Positions 51,890-61,200 of a DNA stretch of 64,000 nucleotides are shown here, in pieces (position 1 is the first letter of the stretch; each line of letters begins with the position of its first letter). Both the position numbers and the translations under genes were made by a program. The DNA is from DAIQNV01 sp038748775 (lineage in GTDB: Bacteria; Planctomycetota; Phycisphaerae; Phycisphaerales; UBA1924). The DNA is taken from the NCBI GenBank assembly GCA_038748775.1, contig JBCDIT010000005.1, forward strand, positions 62,001-126,000, in the 5' to 3' direction. The notes under the pieces are model-generated. The model saw only the letters and a list, made by a program, of their open reading frames with translations, ran no database searches and was not told the origin of the DNA.

Positions 51890-52984
51890 TCACTCCAAAA
51901 GGCGGGCTCTCAGAATCCTGGGCTCGTCGTATGACTGATCGGGCATCGGCTCCGATCGGCGACGGCCGGCCTTGAGCAGGTCCGTAAGTTGTTCAGGTGT
52001 CGCTCGATCCGCGGCCAGCAGGATGGGCTCCAACCACGCATCGTCGTCACTCATAATTGAAGCCGCGGCATCGAACGCGAGTTCCTCAGCTTGGGCAAGG
52101 CAGAGGGCCAAGAGGATGATCTCCCCAAAACGGGGACTTTCGTCCGTTGCTCGCTGGCACCGCAGCAGGCAGCGCCACGCGGTGAGGTTAAGCGGGCGGC
52201 CCTGGTCGTCGACGTTCGAGTCGGGGTCGATGTTCAGCGTGAGACGCCACTCGTCTCGGAGGTGCTCGACGATCTCCTCAGCACTTAGGAGATCAGGGCG
52301 GCCCTCGGGTGTGATCAGCACGCCGCGGTGTTCATGGGTCGCGGCGTCAGCGCCCGCGGGACTCTCGACTCGCCCCAGATCAAACGCGTCGAGGATCCGT
52401 TCGACCCGCTCGCGTTCGTCCGGCTCCGCCCGAACGGTGACCACTTTGTGCTCGTCGACGAACAGGTAAAGGAAGGGGTCGTCGCTCATTGCGCCGAACC
52501 CGCACATCCCGTCCTCATAGAAGAAGGGGCGGTACCGGCGGACAGCATCGATAAACCGATCGAGCCCGAGCGGGGCATAGCTGATGTAGGGGTCGATCTC
52601 TCGATACGCGTCGTGTCCGATGAAGTCGAGGATCGGGAACACCCGCCCGGGCATGAGCATGAGCAACTGACGCACAAGGGCCGGGACGCGTTCGCTGGTC
52701 AGGACGATGTCGTAGACGTATCGGTCGGGCCAGCGTTCCCATTCGGACGCACCGAACGGGTCGTCGTCGCTCTCGGGCAGGGGGGGCGGTTCTTCGCCCG
52801 GGGGGACGGGGCTCTCTGGATCGGCGTCGTCTTCCACGCCATCCGCCGGCTCAAATTCGACGGTGTAGCCCTCAAGAGGCTCCATCTCTTCGACCGGGTA
52901 CACACCCAGCGGGAACCGCATGTCGCCGATCTGGATGCGCTCGATGGACTCGTCGATGAGGCAGCGAGAGGGTGGATTGAACAT
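51890..52984 (-). CDS. Protein of unknown function
   Basis: 364 aa from an ATG at 52984; an upstream GTG is possible. It is acidic and soluble, with a Pro/Glu/Asp-rich low-complexity linker (about residues 45-85) between a short N-terminal segment (FPLGVYPVEEMEPLEGY) and a mixed alpha/beta body (VYDIVLTSERVPALVRQLLMLMPGRVFPILDFIGHDAYREIDPYISY; VVTVRAEPDERERVERILDAF). No catalytic motif is recognised. Confidence 0.65.
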   Translation of the reverse strand: MFNPPSRCLIDESIERIQIGDMRFPLGVYPVEEMEPLEGYTVEFEPADGVEDDADPESPVPPGEEPPPLPESDDDPFGASEWERWPDRYVYDIVLTSERVPALVRQLLMLMPGRVFPILDFIGHDAYREIDPYISYAPLGLDRFIDAVRRYRPFFYEDGMCGFGAMSDDPFLYLFVDEHKVVTVRAEPDERERVERILDAFDLGRVESPAGADAATHEHRGVLITPEGRPDLLSAEEIVEHLRDEWRLTLNIDPDSNVDDQGRPLNLTAWRCLLRCQRATDESPRFGEIILLALCLAQAEELAFDAAASIMSDDDAWLEPILLAADRATPEQLTDLLKAGRRRSEPMPDQSYDEPRILRARLLE

Positions 52985-53087
52985 TGGCGGCGTCCACACG
53001 CGGGGCGGCACGCCCCGACGCGCCAACACTAGCACCCGTTCGGCATCGGTCGAACCAACCGGAGTTTGACCTGTCGGGCCGCCGCTG

Positions 53088-53924
53088 GTGACGCCGACCT
53101 ACGCTCGTGGCGTGCCAGACCTGCCTCAAGACGCTCCGATCCTGCTCGTATCCGTGAACAACACGAGGACCCGTATCGGGCTCGGTGTTTCGGGCGAAGT
53201 TGTCGTTTCGGGTTCGATCGTCAACGCCGACGTCGATGCGATGGCCCGGGAAGCGGCGGCCCTGCTCGCCGACCACCCGACCCCCTCGTTGACTTTGCTC
53301 GCGTCGGTCAACGACGCCGTAGCCGGCTCGTTCAGTCTCGCTCTGCGCAATGTCTTCCCGGCAGCGGACGTGTTCCGGCTCGGGCGTGACCTCGCGATTC
53401 CGCTCGCGCTCGCGGTCGAAGAGCCCGACGCGGTCGGCGTTGATCGCCAACTCGACGCTCTCGCGGCGTTCGATCGGGCGCAGCAAGCATGTGCTGTCGT
53501 CGACGTCGGCACGGCGGTCACCGTCGACTTCATCGATGGCCAGGGCACGTTTCAGGGTGGAGCGATCGCGCCGGGCCTGAACCCGATGCTCGAGGCGTTG
53601 TCACGACGAACCGAGCGGCTGCCTGAGATCACGTTCGAGACGGTGGAAGCCGAAGGAGCGTTCGGGAAGAACACCGGGCACGCGATGCGGCTCGGCGTCG
53701 CCGCCGCGGTGCGGGGCCTTGTTCGCGATCGCGTCGAGGCGTTCGCCGAGGCGTTCGGGGCCTTCCCGGTGGTCGTCGCGACAGGTGGCGACATGGGCGT
53801 TCTCGAGGGCGACGGGCTCATCGAGCATTTTGTTCCGGACCTGACGCTCCAGGGGATGCTCGTTGCCGCGCGTCGCGCTGTTAAAGAAGACGAGGACGAC
53901 GATGATCTCCCGAGGCTCGGGTGA
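53088..53924 (+). CDS. coaX: Type III pantothenate kinase (CoaX), with altered first motif
   Basis: 278 aa from a GTG; the true start may be a little further in. Family features are PDAVGVDRQLDALAAF with the catalytic-region G-x-DR, VVDVGTAVTVDFID and FQGGAIAPGLNPMLEAL, GKNTGHAMRLG and VVATGGD. The phosphate-binding first motif, normally D-x-G-N-T, reads VSVNNT here, so the usual Asp is absent. It would phosphorylate pantothenate in coenzyme A synthesis if active. It lies 3 bp from the MnmE-like gene. Confidence 0.85.
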   Translation: MTPTYARGVPDLPQDAPILLVSVNNTRTRIGLGVSGEVVVSGSIVNADVDAMAREAAALLADHPTPSLTLLASVNDAVAGSFSLALRNVFPAADVFRLGRDLAIPLALAVEEPDAVGVDRQLDALAAFDRAQQACAVVDVGTAVTVDFIDGQGTFQGGAIAPGLNPMLEALSRRTERLPEITFETVEAEGAFGKNTGHAMRLGVAAAVRGLVRDRVEAFAEAFGAFPVVVATGGDMGVLEGDGLIEHFVPDLTLQGMLVAARRAVKEDEDDDDLPRLG

Positions 53925-53927
53925 CGC

Positions 53928-54863
53928 GTGGCGGCGACCTGGTCGGCACTGACGTCGCCAAACGCGCGAGGGGCGGTCACCGTTATCGCGCTTGAGTCAG
54001 AACGGCTCGATCAGGATCTTGCGCAGCTCGGGATGGGTGGCGTCAAAGTGGGGGACGTCCGCCTCCGACGCATCTTGGGCGTCGACGACGGTCTCGTGGC
54101 ACGCTGGTCCGAGCGGCGCGTCGACCTCCACGTCCACGGCGGGCGCGGTGTCCTTCGAGCTCTTGAGCGAGCACTTTGTGACAAAGGAATCCGGCGCAGC
54201 CCCGAGCCACGTGGGTTCCCGGGGGTCGAGGGTGTCCGGGGGCGGGTGCTCGAGGCGATACCCAACGCGGCGAGCCCTCGGGCGATCGATCTGTTGCTCG
54301 ACCAACCTCGACGCTGGGCGGATATTGGATCAGGCGAGGTCGAGACCGCCGACGCGTGTCTAGACCACCTGCTGACGCCACCGCTTGTCGCGGCTGTAGG
54401 GCCGCCGAATATCGGGAAATCGACCCTCTTAAACGCCCTCGCCGGGCGTTCGGTGGCCCTGGCGGCGGATCAGCCGGGAACGACGAGGGACCACGTCGGT
54501 GCGGCGCTCGAACTCGATGGTCTGACGGTGAAGTACGCCGATCTGCCCGGTCTCGACCCATCGGCCGTCGGGATTGACGATGAGGCGCAGCGGTTGGCGA
54601 TGAGGGTCGTGGCGCGAGCCGATCTCGTGCTGCTCTGCTCGGACCGCAACCGCGAGGCCCCGGAAATCGACGTGCGTCCGGGAACACCGCTGGTCCGCGT
54701 CGGGCTTCGGTCCGACCTCGGAGTGCCATCGGGGGGCGTCGATGTTCTCGTGTGCGCCCCGGAACGCTCCGGGCTCGGCGAACTCGCGTCCGTGGTCCGC
54801 CGTGGGCTGGTTCCCGATGAGGCTCTCAGCGACCCGAGACCCTGGCGGTTTTGGGCCTCCTAG
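53928..54863 (+). CDS. Shortened MnmE (TrmE)-like GTPase
   Basis: 311 aa, against about 450 for MnmE. The N-terminal part has ALTSPNARGAVTVIALES and VDLHVHGGRGVLRALERAL, like the MnmE folate-binding domain. The GTPase has P-loop GPPNIGKSTLLNALAG (about residue 158), PGTTRDHV (switch I) and DLPGL in place of DTAGL. The NKxD motif is not recognisable (RVGLRSDLG), and the C-terminal CIGK motif with the catalytic Cys is absent. It is likely an MnmE-derived GTPase with another role, or a decayed copy. It overlaps in operon with coaX and the TPR protein. Confidence 0.8.
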   Translation: MAATWSALTSPNARGAVTVIALESERLDQDLAQLGMGGVKVGDVRLRRILGVDDGLVARWSERRVDLHVHGGRGVLRALERALCDKGIRRSPEPRGFPGVEGVRGRVLEAIPNAASPRAIDLLLDQPRRWADIGSGEVETADACLDHLLTPPLVAAVGPPNIGKSTLLNALAGRSVALAADQPGTTRDHVGAALELDGLTVKYADLPGLDPSAVGIDDEAQRLAMRVVARADLVLLCSDRNREAPEIDVRPGTPLVRVGLRSDLGVPSGGVDVLVCAPERSGLGELASVVRRGLVPDEALSDPRPWRFWAS

Positions 54864-54901
54864 CATCGTCGCTCATCTGATCTCGCGAAGCGGAGGCTCA
54901 C

Positions 54902-55765
54902 GTGGACGACCGGCAAGTTGAAGGCATCAAGGAGGGCGCGGGACGCGAGGAATCGCGGATCAACCAGGACTTTGTGGACTTCCTCAAAGTCTGGGGGCCC
55001 CGAGGTCTCTGGCTGATCGTCATCATTTCGGGCGGCTGGTGGGCCTTCCAGCAATACCAGCGGTACCAAGTCGGCCGGGCGAATGACGCCTTCGCGGAGT
55101 ACGAGGCAGTCGCCGGCGCGGCCAACCCGCTCCCCGCTTCGCTGCGTGCGGTCGCCGAGGAATATCAGGACGTCGGCAGCGTTTCCGCGCTCGCTCAACT
55201 GAGGCTCGGAGACGTTCACCTCGCGGCGGTCCGTAGAGGTCTTGAGCCGGCGGCCGTGCTCGACGCCAATGGCAACCCCGAGGACGAGGCTGACGTTCTC
55301 GATGAGGCGGGCCGTGACGATCATCTGAGCCGCGCGGCCTCGGCGTATCGGGCCGCGATCGAGCTGACGTCTTCGGATGCCGCGAAGGCCATCCTCACCG
55401 TGTCCGGTCACTTCGGACTCGCGGCGGTTGCCGAATCGAGGGGCGAGAACGACGAGGCAAAGTCTCAGTACGAGCGTGCGTCGGCGATCGCGGAGCAGGC
55501 GGGGCTTGCCGGTCTCCCGGAGATCGCAGCGGAACGCATCACCTCGCTGGACGCGCTGCCCGCCGATTCGACTCTCCCGTCGGCGGTGGATCTGCCGGTT
55601 CTTCCGGGCTTCCCGGCTCCGGACATCGTGCCGACCGATGACGCCGATGGGGCCGAGCCAGCGCCGTCGGATGGGCCGGTGCCGGATACCGACGGAGACA
55701 CGGAGTCTGATCCATCGGATGTTCTGTCTGTTGGTCCGGCGGGTGACCCGGACGGCGACGATTGA
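54902..55765 (+). CDS. Membrane-anchored TPR-like protein (YfgM-like layout)
   Basis: 287 aa from a GTG with CGGAGG seven bases upstream. One N-terminal membrane helix (residues about 36-52, GLWLIVIISGGWWAFQQY) leaves a periplasmic helical region with TPR-like repeats (ASAYRAAIELTSSDAAKAIL; GLAAVAESRGENDEAKSQYERA). The C-terminal 60 residues are Pro/Asp-rich. The layout resembles YfgM/AncA, which works near the Sec translocon and BamB. No such partner is adjacent. Confidence 0.7.
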   Translation: MDDRQVEGIKEGAGREESRINQDFVDFLKVWGPRGLWLIVIISGGWWAFQQYQRYQVGRANDAFAEYEAVAGAANPLPASLRAVAEEYQDVGSVSALAQLRLGDVHLAAVRRGLEPAAVLDANGNPEDEADVLDEAGRDDHLSRAASAYRAAIELTSSDAAKAILTVSGHFGLAAVAESRGENDEAKSQYERASAIAEQAGLAGLPEIAAERITSLDALPADSTLPSAVDLPVLPGFPAPDIVPTDDADGAEPAPSDGPVPDTDGDTESDPSDVLSVGPAGDPDGDD

Positions 55766-55771
55766 TCGGTG

Positions 55772-56992
55772 ATGACGGCCGAGGGTTCTGAGTCCGTCGA
55801 GACCTCGATCCCAACGCCCGAGGAGATCGGCCCGCTCATCCTGCCCGGGGGCAAGGTCAACCCCGACGCGATCCGCAAGGCGTACGAGCTGGCGGCGAGC
55901 CGCCCGCCAGAAAGCTCCGAAGAGTCCGCGCCGCTGTGGCGAGTGACGTTTCGCTTGCAACGCGATCTCGGTACGCGCCTCGACAAGTACATCACGAGCC
56001 GTGTGACATTTATGAGCCGGAACCAAATCCAGAGGCTCATTGAGTCGGGCTCGGTCACGGTGAATGGATCGGCGGCCCGCAGCGCCACGAAGCTGAGATC
56101 AGGCGATCGCGTAGACGTGTTGGTCCCGCCTCCGCCATCGACCGAGATCATCCCCCAGGACATCCCGATCAACGTGATGTTCGAGGACGATCACCTCGTC
56201 GTTCTGAACAAGCAACCCGATATCATCGTTCACCCGGCACGTGCGGAAAAGTCGGGCACGATGATCAACGCGCTCGCGTACCACTTCAAGCACCGGACCG
56301 GCGGCGGGCTGAGCCCGGTCGGGTCCGACGACGCGCGGCCCGGGGTGGTCCACAGGCTCGACCGGCACACGACCGGGTGCATCTGTTTCGCCAAGAGCGA
56401 GGAGGCGCACTGGAAGCTCGGAAGGCAATGGGAAGAGCGCACCGTCGACAAGCGGTACCTCGCGGTTGTCCACGGGCGCTTTGCCCCGACGCGGCGAGAG
56501 GCCGACGGCGTCGAGGTGATCGACGAACCGCTCGGCCCGCACCCGAGCCGCGAGAAGGGGTATCGCGAGAAGCAAACGGTTCGATACGACGACCTCGGGA
56601 AGCCGTCGACGACGATCGCGAGGGTGCGCGAGCGGTACGTCAGGCCGGGCGTGCCCGAGTTTCAGGACCGTGAGTTCACGCTGGTCGAGCTTGAGCTCAA
56701 GACGGGGCGGACGCATCAGATCCGAGTACACATGGCCCACCGGGGGCACTCCCTTGCCGGCGACGACATGTACGGAGGGCGACCTGTCCCGTTGGACAAT
56801 GATGATCCGTTCGACGTGCCCGCTCTTCACGCGGCGCTGCTCGCGTTCGAACACCCGATCAGCGGGGAGTCCTTGGTGTTTTCCGCACCGCCGCGCGAAC
56901 GCCTCGCGGCGCTGATCGGACACCTGCGTGCGCACGACCCGGTCCGAATAGAGGCGCCGGGCGCGGTGCCGCTGGCAAGATTTGGTTTGTAG
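55772..56992 (+). CDS. RluA-family pseudouridine synthase with S4 domain
   Basis: 406 aa from the ATG at 55772, one codon after an alternative GTG. About 60 low-complexity residues precede the S4 RNA-binding domain (LGTRLDKYITSRVTFMSRNQIQRLIESGSVTVNG). The catalytic domain has NKQPDIIVHPA, the active-site Asp in HRLDRHTTGCICFAKS (about residue 197), KRYLAVVHG and LKTGRTHQIRVHMAHRGHSLAGDDMYGG. It isomerises uridine in rRNA or tRNA (RluD/RluC-like). The exact target is not readable. Confidence 0.94.
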   Translation: MTAEGSESVETSIPTPEEIGPLILPGGKVNPDAIRKAYELAASRPPESSEESAPLWRVTFRLQRDLGTRLDKYITSRVTFMSRNQIQRLIESGSVTVNGSAARSATKLRSGDRVDVLVPPPPSTEIIPQDIPINVMFEDDHLVVLNKQPDIIVHPARAEKSGTMINALAYHFKHRTGGGLSPVGSDDARPGVVHRLDRHTTGCICFAKSEEAHWKLGRQWEERTVDKRYLAVVHGRFAPTRREADGVEVIDEPLGPHPSREKGYREKQTVRYDDLGKPSTTIARVRERYVRPGVPEFQDREFTLVELELKTGRTHQIRVHMAHRGHSLAGDDMYGGRPVPLDNDDPFDVPALHAALLAFEHPISGESLVFSAPPRERLAALIGHLRAHDPVRIEAPGAVPLARFGL

Positions 56993-57025
56993 CGTCGTGG
57001 GACGCGACAGAGGGATGACCGTCCG

Positions 57026-57397
57026 ATGGTGGCAGTCTTTCTTGCGATCGAGGTCGTTGTGCTCATCGTGTATTGGGGTGCGATGCTGATTTGGCCCTCG
57101 ATCCGGTCGTTCTTCGTGCCGGACGGCGCGCGGTTCGAGCCGCTTCTCGCGTTCGCCGCGGTCGACGCGAGCGTTGTTGTCATCGCGGTCGTGACGGCGG
57201 TGGGCTCGATGCGGAAGAGAGCTTGGGCGCGGCTCGCGCTCTGGTTACACCTGGGCGTTGTGTTCGGAGCGACGGTCTGGACCTTCTCGGGTTGGGCGTT
57301 GGGGCTCGTCACGTGGGCGGCGACGCTCGCGATGGCGATGATGTCCGCCTGGGCGATGGCCGCGGTGTGGATCATGCCCAAGGAGCCGGCTGCGTGA
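57026..57397 (+). CDS. Small membrane protein of unknown function
   Basis: 123 aa with four predicted membrane helices (residues about 3-20, 38-60, 68-88, 93-112). Its stop overlaps the start of the next gene (GTGA at 57394), so the two are translationally coupled. The family is not recognised. Confidence 0.7.
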   Translation: MVAVFLAIEVVVLIVYWGAMLIWPSIRSFFVPDGARFEPLLAFAAVDASVVVIAVVTAVGSMRKRAWARLALWLHLGVVFGATVWTFSGWALGLVTWAATLAMAMMSAWAMAAVWIMPKEPAA

Positions 57398-57990
57398 TCC
57401 GAATCCGATTTCCAATCCGTGTTGCGCGCTCGACGTCCGTCGGCTGGGACATCACGAAGTCGTTGATTCAGTCGGCTTTGCTTTGGGGGGTCTTCCTGTT
57501 CCTTGTCCCCTGGCTGATCGCGACGGGCGAACGGTCCCTCGGGTGGCCCGAGATCCCGCTCGCCGCCGAATGGGGCTGGGTGATTGGGGCGGTGCTGTTC
57601 CTCGTGGCGAGTTCGCTCGGGATCTCAAGCATGATGTTCATGGCCGTGCGCGGCGCCGGTACGCCCCTGCCTCTGGATACAGCGGCGAAACTCGTGACGG
57701 ATGGGCCCTATGCGTATGTTCGGAACCCGATGGCCATCGGCGGCATCTGCCAGGCACTCGGAGTTGGTGTCTGGCTCGGATCGCCGCTCGCTGTGCTCTA
57801 TGCCCTCTCGGGGGCGTTGGTCTGGAATACGGTCCTGCGTCCTGGCGAGGAAGCGGATCTCGCCGCGCGGTTCGAGGCCAGGTACGAGGCGTACCGGCTG
57901 GCGGTGAGGTGCTGGATTCCTAGGCTTTCTCCGTATCGTGAGTCCGGTGGGTCCCCGGGGGCGAAACCGCAGAGAACGACCCGAGGTTGA
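57394..57990 (+). CDS. Isoprenylcysteine carboxyl methyltransferase-like membrane protein
   Basis: 198 aa from a GTG that overlaps the upstream stop, with AAGGAG ten bases before it. Four membrane helices precede the signature DGPYAYVRNPMAIGG (about residue 105) and ALVWNTVLRPGEEADLAARFEARYEAYRLAV, which are the SAM-binding and E-E-x-L features of the ICMT/PEMT (phospholipid methyltransferase) family. It would methylate a small membrane substrate. Coupled to the small membrane protein upstream. Confidence 0.85.
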   Translation: MIRIRFPIRVARSTSVGWDITKSLIQSALLWGVFLFLVPWLIATGERSLGWPEIPLAAEWGWVIGAVLFLVASSLGISSMMFMAVRGAGTPLPLDTAAKLVTDGPYAYVRNPMAIGGICQALGVGVWLGSPLAVLYALSGALVWNTVLRPGEEADLAARFEARYEAYRLAVRCWIPRLSPYRESGGSPGAKPQRTTRG

Positions 57991-58023
57991 AACAAATCTC
58001 GCGCATAGCGCGTTGCAGAGGGC

Positions 58024-60129
58024 ATGCAGGTGATGGCACGAAGCTTTCGGTTCACGCTCGTTGTGTTCTCGGTCGCGCTTGTCGCGGCGCCCTTCGCGTA
58101 CTTTGCGACCAAGGCCCGCCCGGCGTTGGCTGGGCAGCCTGGCCCCGATGAGTTCATCCTGGCGCCGGAGTTCGAACCCAACCGAGGCTGGATCAATACC
58201 GATCGCCCCTTGCGACTCCACGAAGACCTCAAGGGCCACGTCGTCGTCATCGATTTCTGGACCTATTGCTGCATCAACTGTCTTCACGTGCTCCCGGACC
58301 TTGAGTACCTCGAAGAGAAATACGCCGACGAACCGGTGGTCGTGGTGGGGGTGCACTCGGCCAAGTTTGACACCGAGGCAGAGCGGCGTTCGATCCGTCA
58401 CGCGGTCCAGCGATATGACATCAAGCACCCGGTCGTCGTCGACGATGAGTTCCGAATCTGGCGCAGCTACGGGGCGAGGGCGTGGCCGACGTTTGCCGTT
58501 GTCGATCCGGAGGGCAACCTTCTGGGCCTGACGTCCGGCGAGGGTAAGCGTGAACTGCTCGATCAGGTCATCGCTCAGACGCTCGAAGAACACCGGGAGA
58601 AGGGCACGCTCTCAGACAATAAGGTGGATATCCGTCCTGACCCTGTCTTCACCAGCCCGAGCTTATTGCGCTACCCGGGCAAGATCCTCGCCCACGTCGC
58701 CGTAGATCCGGCTGATTCAAGGCTCTTCATTGCCGATTCATCCAACGACCGCGTGATCGTCGCAACGTTGCCCGAAGACGACGGGCACGCGAGCGTGATC
58801 GACGTCTACGGCAACGGCGATCGAGGGTTCGTCGGCGGTTCACCGGCCGAGGCTCGCTTTAACGATCCCCAGGGATTCGCGTTCGATGCAGACGAGAACC
58901 TGCTCTACGTCGCCGATACGAAGAACCACGCGGTTCGTGTTATCGATCTGGACCGGCGATTTGTACGCACCGTCGCTGGGACCGGCACGCAGGGGTACGA
59001 CCGCCGGGGCGGCCGACCCGGGCGCGACCAGCTCATCAGTTCCCCTTGGGCGTTGACCCTGTCTCCAGAGAAAGAAACGCTTTTCGTCGCGATGGCGGGG
59101 CCGCACCAGCTCTGGTCGATCGATCTTTCCGATCGTGATCGCCAGACCCGGGCGATCGCCGGGTCCGGACGTGAAAACGTGTTCGATGGGCCGGCGGCCC
59201 AGGCGGCGCTGGCTCAACCTTCTGGCTTTGCGCTCAGCTCGGATGGACGCCGCCTGTATTTCACCGACACCGAGGGCAGCGCGATCCGCGTGTACGACAC
59301 GGTCGAAAGGACCGTCGAGACGATCATCGGTCGCGCGGTGAGCGATCCAACGTCGGATTCAAGTCTCTTCGACTTCGGTGACGTCGACGGGGCGTACCCC
59401 ATCGCGAGACTGCAGCACGCCATCGGCATCACGCTGTTCCCGACGCCCGAAGGCGAGCGGCTGCTCATCGCTGATACGTACAACGACAAGCTCAAGCTCG
59501 TCGATCCTGATACGAAGACGGTGCAAACTTGGCTGGGCGTCGGACGCGACGAAGACGGGCCCGACGACGCGCTTCGACTTCTCGAGCCCGCCGGACTGTC
59601 ATTCGCGAGGGACTCAGGCGGCCAAGGGCGCTTGTTTGTCGTGGATACGAACCACCACCGTCTCGTAGAGATCGATCCCGATACCAAGCAGTGGCGCGAG
59701 GTGATCCTTGACGGGCTCGACCCGGCGGGCACCGCGGCCCCGATTCTCTCTGAAACCGAGCGAATCCGCGTTGAGGCCCGGGCGTCGGCATCGGAACCGG
59801 TAACGGTTCGTCTCGACCCGCAGCTTCCCGAAGGCGTGAAGGTCAACACCGAGGCGCCGCTCGCGGTCCGAGTCAGCACTGTGAACGCCGCCGGCGGGCT
59901 CGAACCGGTGCTCCAGCGGACTATCCCCGCCACGACGGACGTGTTCCCGAAGGACGTCGTTATCGGCAACCCGGGAGACCGGGTCATCGTCGAACTCGCG
60001 TTCGCCTGGTGCACCGACGACGAGTCAGTATGCGTGCCCGCTGATCTCGCGTGGGACGTCACCATCGGGCGCGGAGGCGATCCTGCGCCGATCGCCCTTT
60101 CGGCGAAGGTTGACGGACTTTCCGACTAG
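58024..60129 (+). CDS. NHLRC2-like thioredoxin-fold/NHL-repeat protein
   Basis: 701 aa (ATG 58033 is an alternative start). An N-terminal membrane anchor (about 8-25) precedes a thioredoxin-like domain (about 60-190) with DFWTYCCINCLHVLPDLEYLE, the CCINC motif of human NHLRC2 and its bacterial homologues, then a cis-Pro region (AWPTFAVVDP). Six NHL beta-propeller repeats (about 215-560: LFIADSSNDRVIV, LLYVADTKNHAVRVID, LLIADTYNDKLKLVD) and a C-terminal beta domain (about 590-700) follow. It is likely a periplasmic redox or scaffolding protein. It ends overlapping the convergent gene at 60126. Confidence 0.87.
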   Translation: MQVMARSFRFTLVVFSVALVAAPFAYFATKARPALAGQPGPDEFILAPEFEPNRGWINTDRPLRLHEDLKGHVVVIDFWTYCCINCLHVLPDLEYLEEKYADEPVVVVGVHSAKFDTEAERRSIRHAVQRYDIKHPVVVDDEFRIWRSYGARAWPTFAVVDPEGNLLGLTSGEGKRELLDQVIAQTLEEHREKGTLSDNKVDIRPDPVFTSPSLLRYPGKILAHVAVDPADSRLFIADSSNDRVIVATLPEDDGHASVIDVYGNGDRGFVGGSPAEARFNDPQGFAFDADENLLYVADTKNHAVRVIDLDRRFVRTVAGTGTQGYDRRGGRPGRDQLISSPWALTLSPEKETLFVAMAGPHQLWSIDLSDRDRQTRAIAGSGRENVFDGPAAQAALAQPSGFALSSDGRRLYFTDTEGSAIRVYDTVERTVETIIGRAVSDPTSDSSLFDFGDVDGAYPIARLQHAIGITLFPTPEGERLLIADTYNDKLKLVDPDTKTVQTWLGVGRDEDGPDDALRLLEPAGLSFARDSGGQGRLFVVDTNHHRLVEIDPDTKQWREVILDGLDPAGTAAPILSETERIRVEARASASEPVTVRLDPQLPEGVKVNTEAPLAVRVSTVNAAGGLEPVLQRTIPATTDVFPKDVVIGNPGDRVIVELAFAWCTDDESVCVPADLAWDVTIGRGGDPAPIALSAKVDGLSD

Positions 60130-61064
60130 CTACGGCTGTCCTTCCGCGTGGGTGACGGCGCGGTCGCAATAGCATCCATGAACCACGCGAGTCGATCGGC
60201 CCGAGGGTCGTCGACAGAGCAAAGGTTGATGCACCGGAAGCACCCGATAAACAGAAGGCGTTTCGACGCCGCGTTGATGACCGGAGTGGTGGCGTACGCG
60301 GCAAGCGCGAACGCCGCATCTGTCCCGATCTGCTCAGCCCAGCGGTCCTGACCCCCGAGAAGGAAACGGTCGATGCGAGATGATGCGACCGTGATCGCGG
60401 TTGCGTCGTCTGCGACGCGCGGCACCCCCTCCTCAAGAGGAAGGATCGGGCTCGCATCCAGCACAACGATGCAAGGACGCCGTGCCTCGGTGACCGCGTT
60501 CTTCGCCGGTTCGCACCAACTGTCAACGCCTTCGGGGGCTTCCGGAACAACCCCGACGCCCGCGACGTCCCACCCCGAGATCGTGAGTTCGATAGACGCG
60601 CTCTTTGTCTTCGGGCGAACGGGGATTCTGGCTCGGCGGCAGAGGGCGCCGAATCCCAGCGTGAGGCGACGGAGGCGTGCATCCGTGCCGTTTGTGATGA
60701 GACTCGACGCGAGCAATCGAATCAAACCAGTTGCGGAGTTCTGAACCGTCGCGATCACGTCGACCAACTCGGAGATCATGACCGCTGCGGAGTACACCTC
60801 TTCGTTCAACGGGGGGACCGCCCCAGAAGCAGGATCGCGGTGGAGGTCCGCTGCGCTGCGGAGCACGCCGCGCGCGCGTTCGACTGGCTCCGCGCCTTCT
60901 GAAATCCCCAAATCTGTGAGTGCACTGATGACGTGATCGGCGTCGCGGGCCAAGGCCTCGAAGGTCGAACTCGCGAGACCTTGAGAAGCACTGAGCTCGC
61001 TTCGGAGCCGATCCGCCTCGGCCTTCATTCTGACGGAGATGGGGTGGTCTGCTGGTGTGGGCAT
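60126..61064 (-). CDS. Protein of unknown function
   Basis: 312 aa. The stop codon overlaps that of the convergent NHL gene. The N-terminal 130 residues are helical (VRMKAEADRLRSELSASQGLASSTFEALARDADHVIS), then a beta-rich segment (SIELTISGWDVAGVGVVPEAPEG), then a Rossmann-like stretch (RRPCIVVLDASPILPLEEGVPRVADDATAITVASS) that may be a response-regulator-like or receiver-like fold, but no phosphorylation motif is clear. The layout loosely recalls phospho-signalling proteins; it lies upstream of and divergent from the response regulator gene. Confidence 0.65.
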   Translation of the reverse strand: MPTPADHPISVRMKAEADRLRSELSASQGLASSTFEALARDADHVISALTDLGISEGAEPVERARGVLRSAADLHRDPASGAVPPLNEEVYSAAVMISELVDVIATVQNSATGLIRLLASSLITNGTDARLRRLTLGFGALCRRARIPVRPKTKSASIELTISGWDVAGVGVVPEAPEGVDSWCEPAKNAVTEARRPCIVVLDASPILPLEEGVPRVADDATAITVASSRIDRFLLGGQDRWAEQIGTDAAFALAAYATTPVINAASKRLLFIGCFRCINLCSVDDPRADRLAWFMDAIATAPSPTRKDSRS

Positions 61065-61200
61065 GTCGTGATTGTCGGGTCAAAAGCACAGAGGCGTTGG
61101 CACCTGGGCGGGCCCGGCCCGGATCGGGGGACGGAAGCGCGGTAAACCCATTGCGGAAGGTCCTCTCAATGTATGACGTTGATCGGTCGATGCTCTCGAC

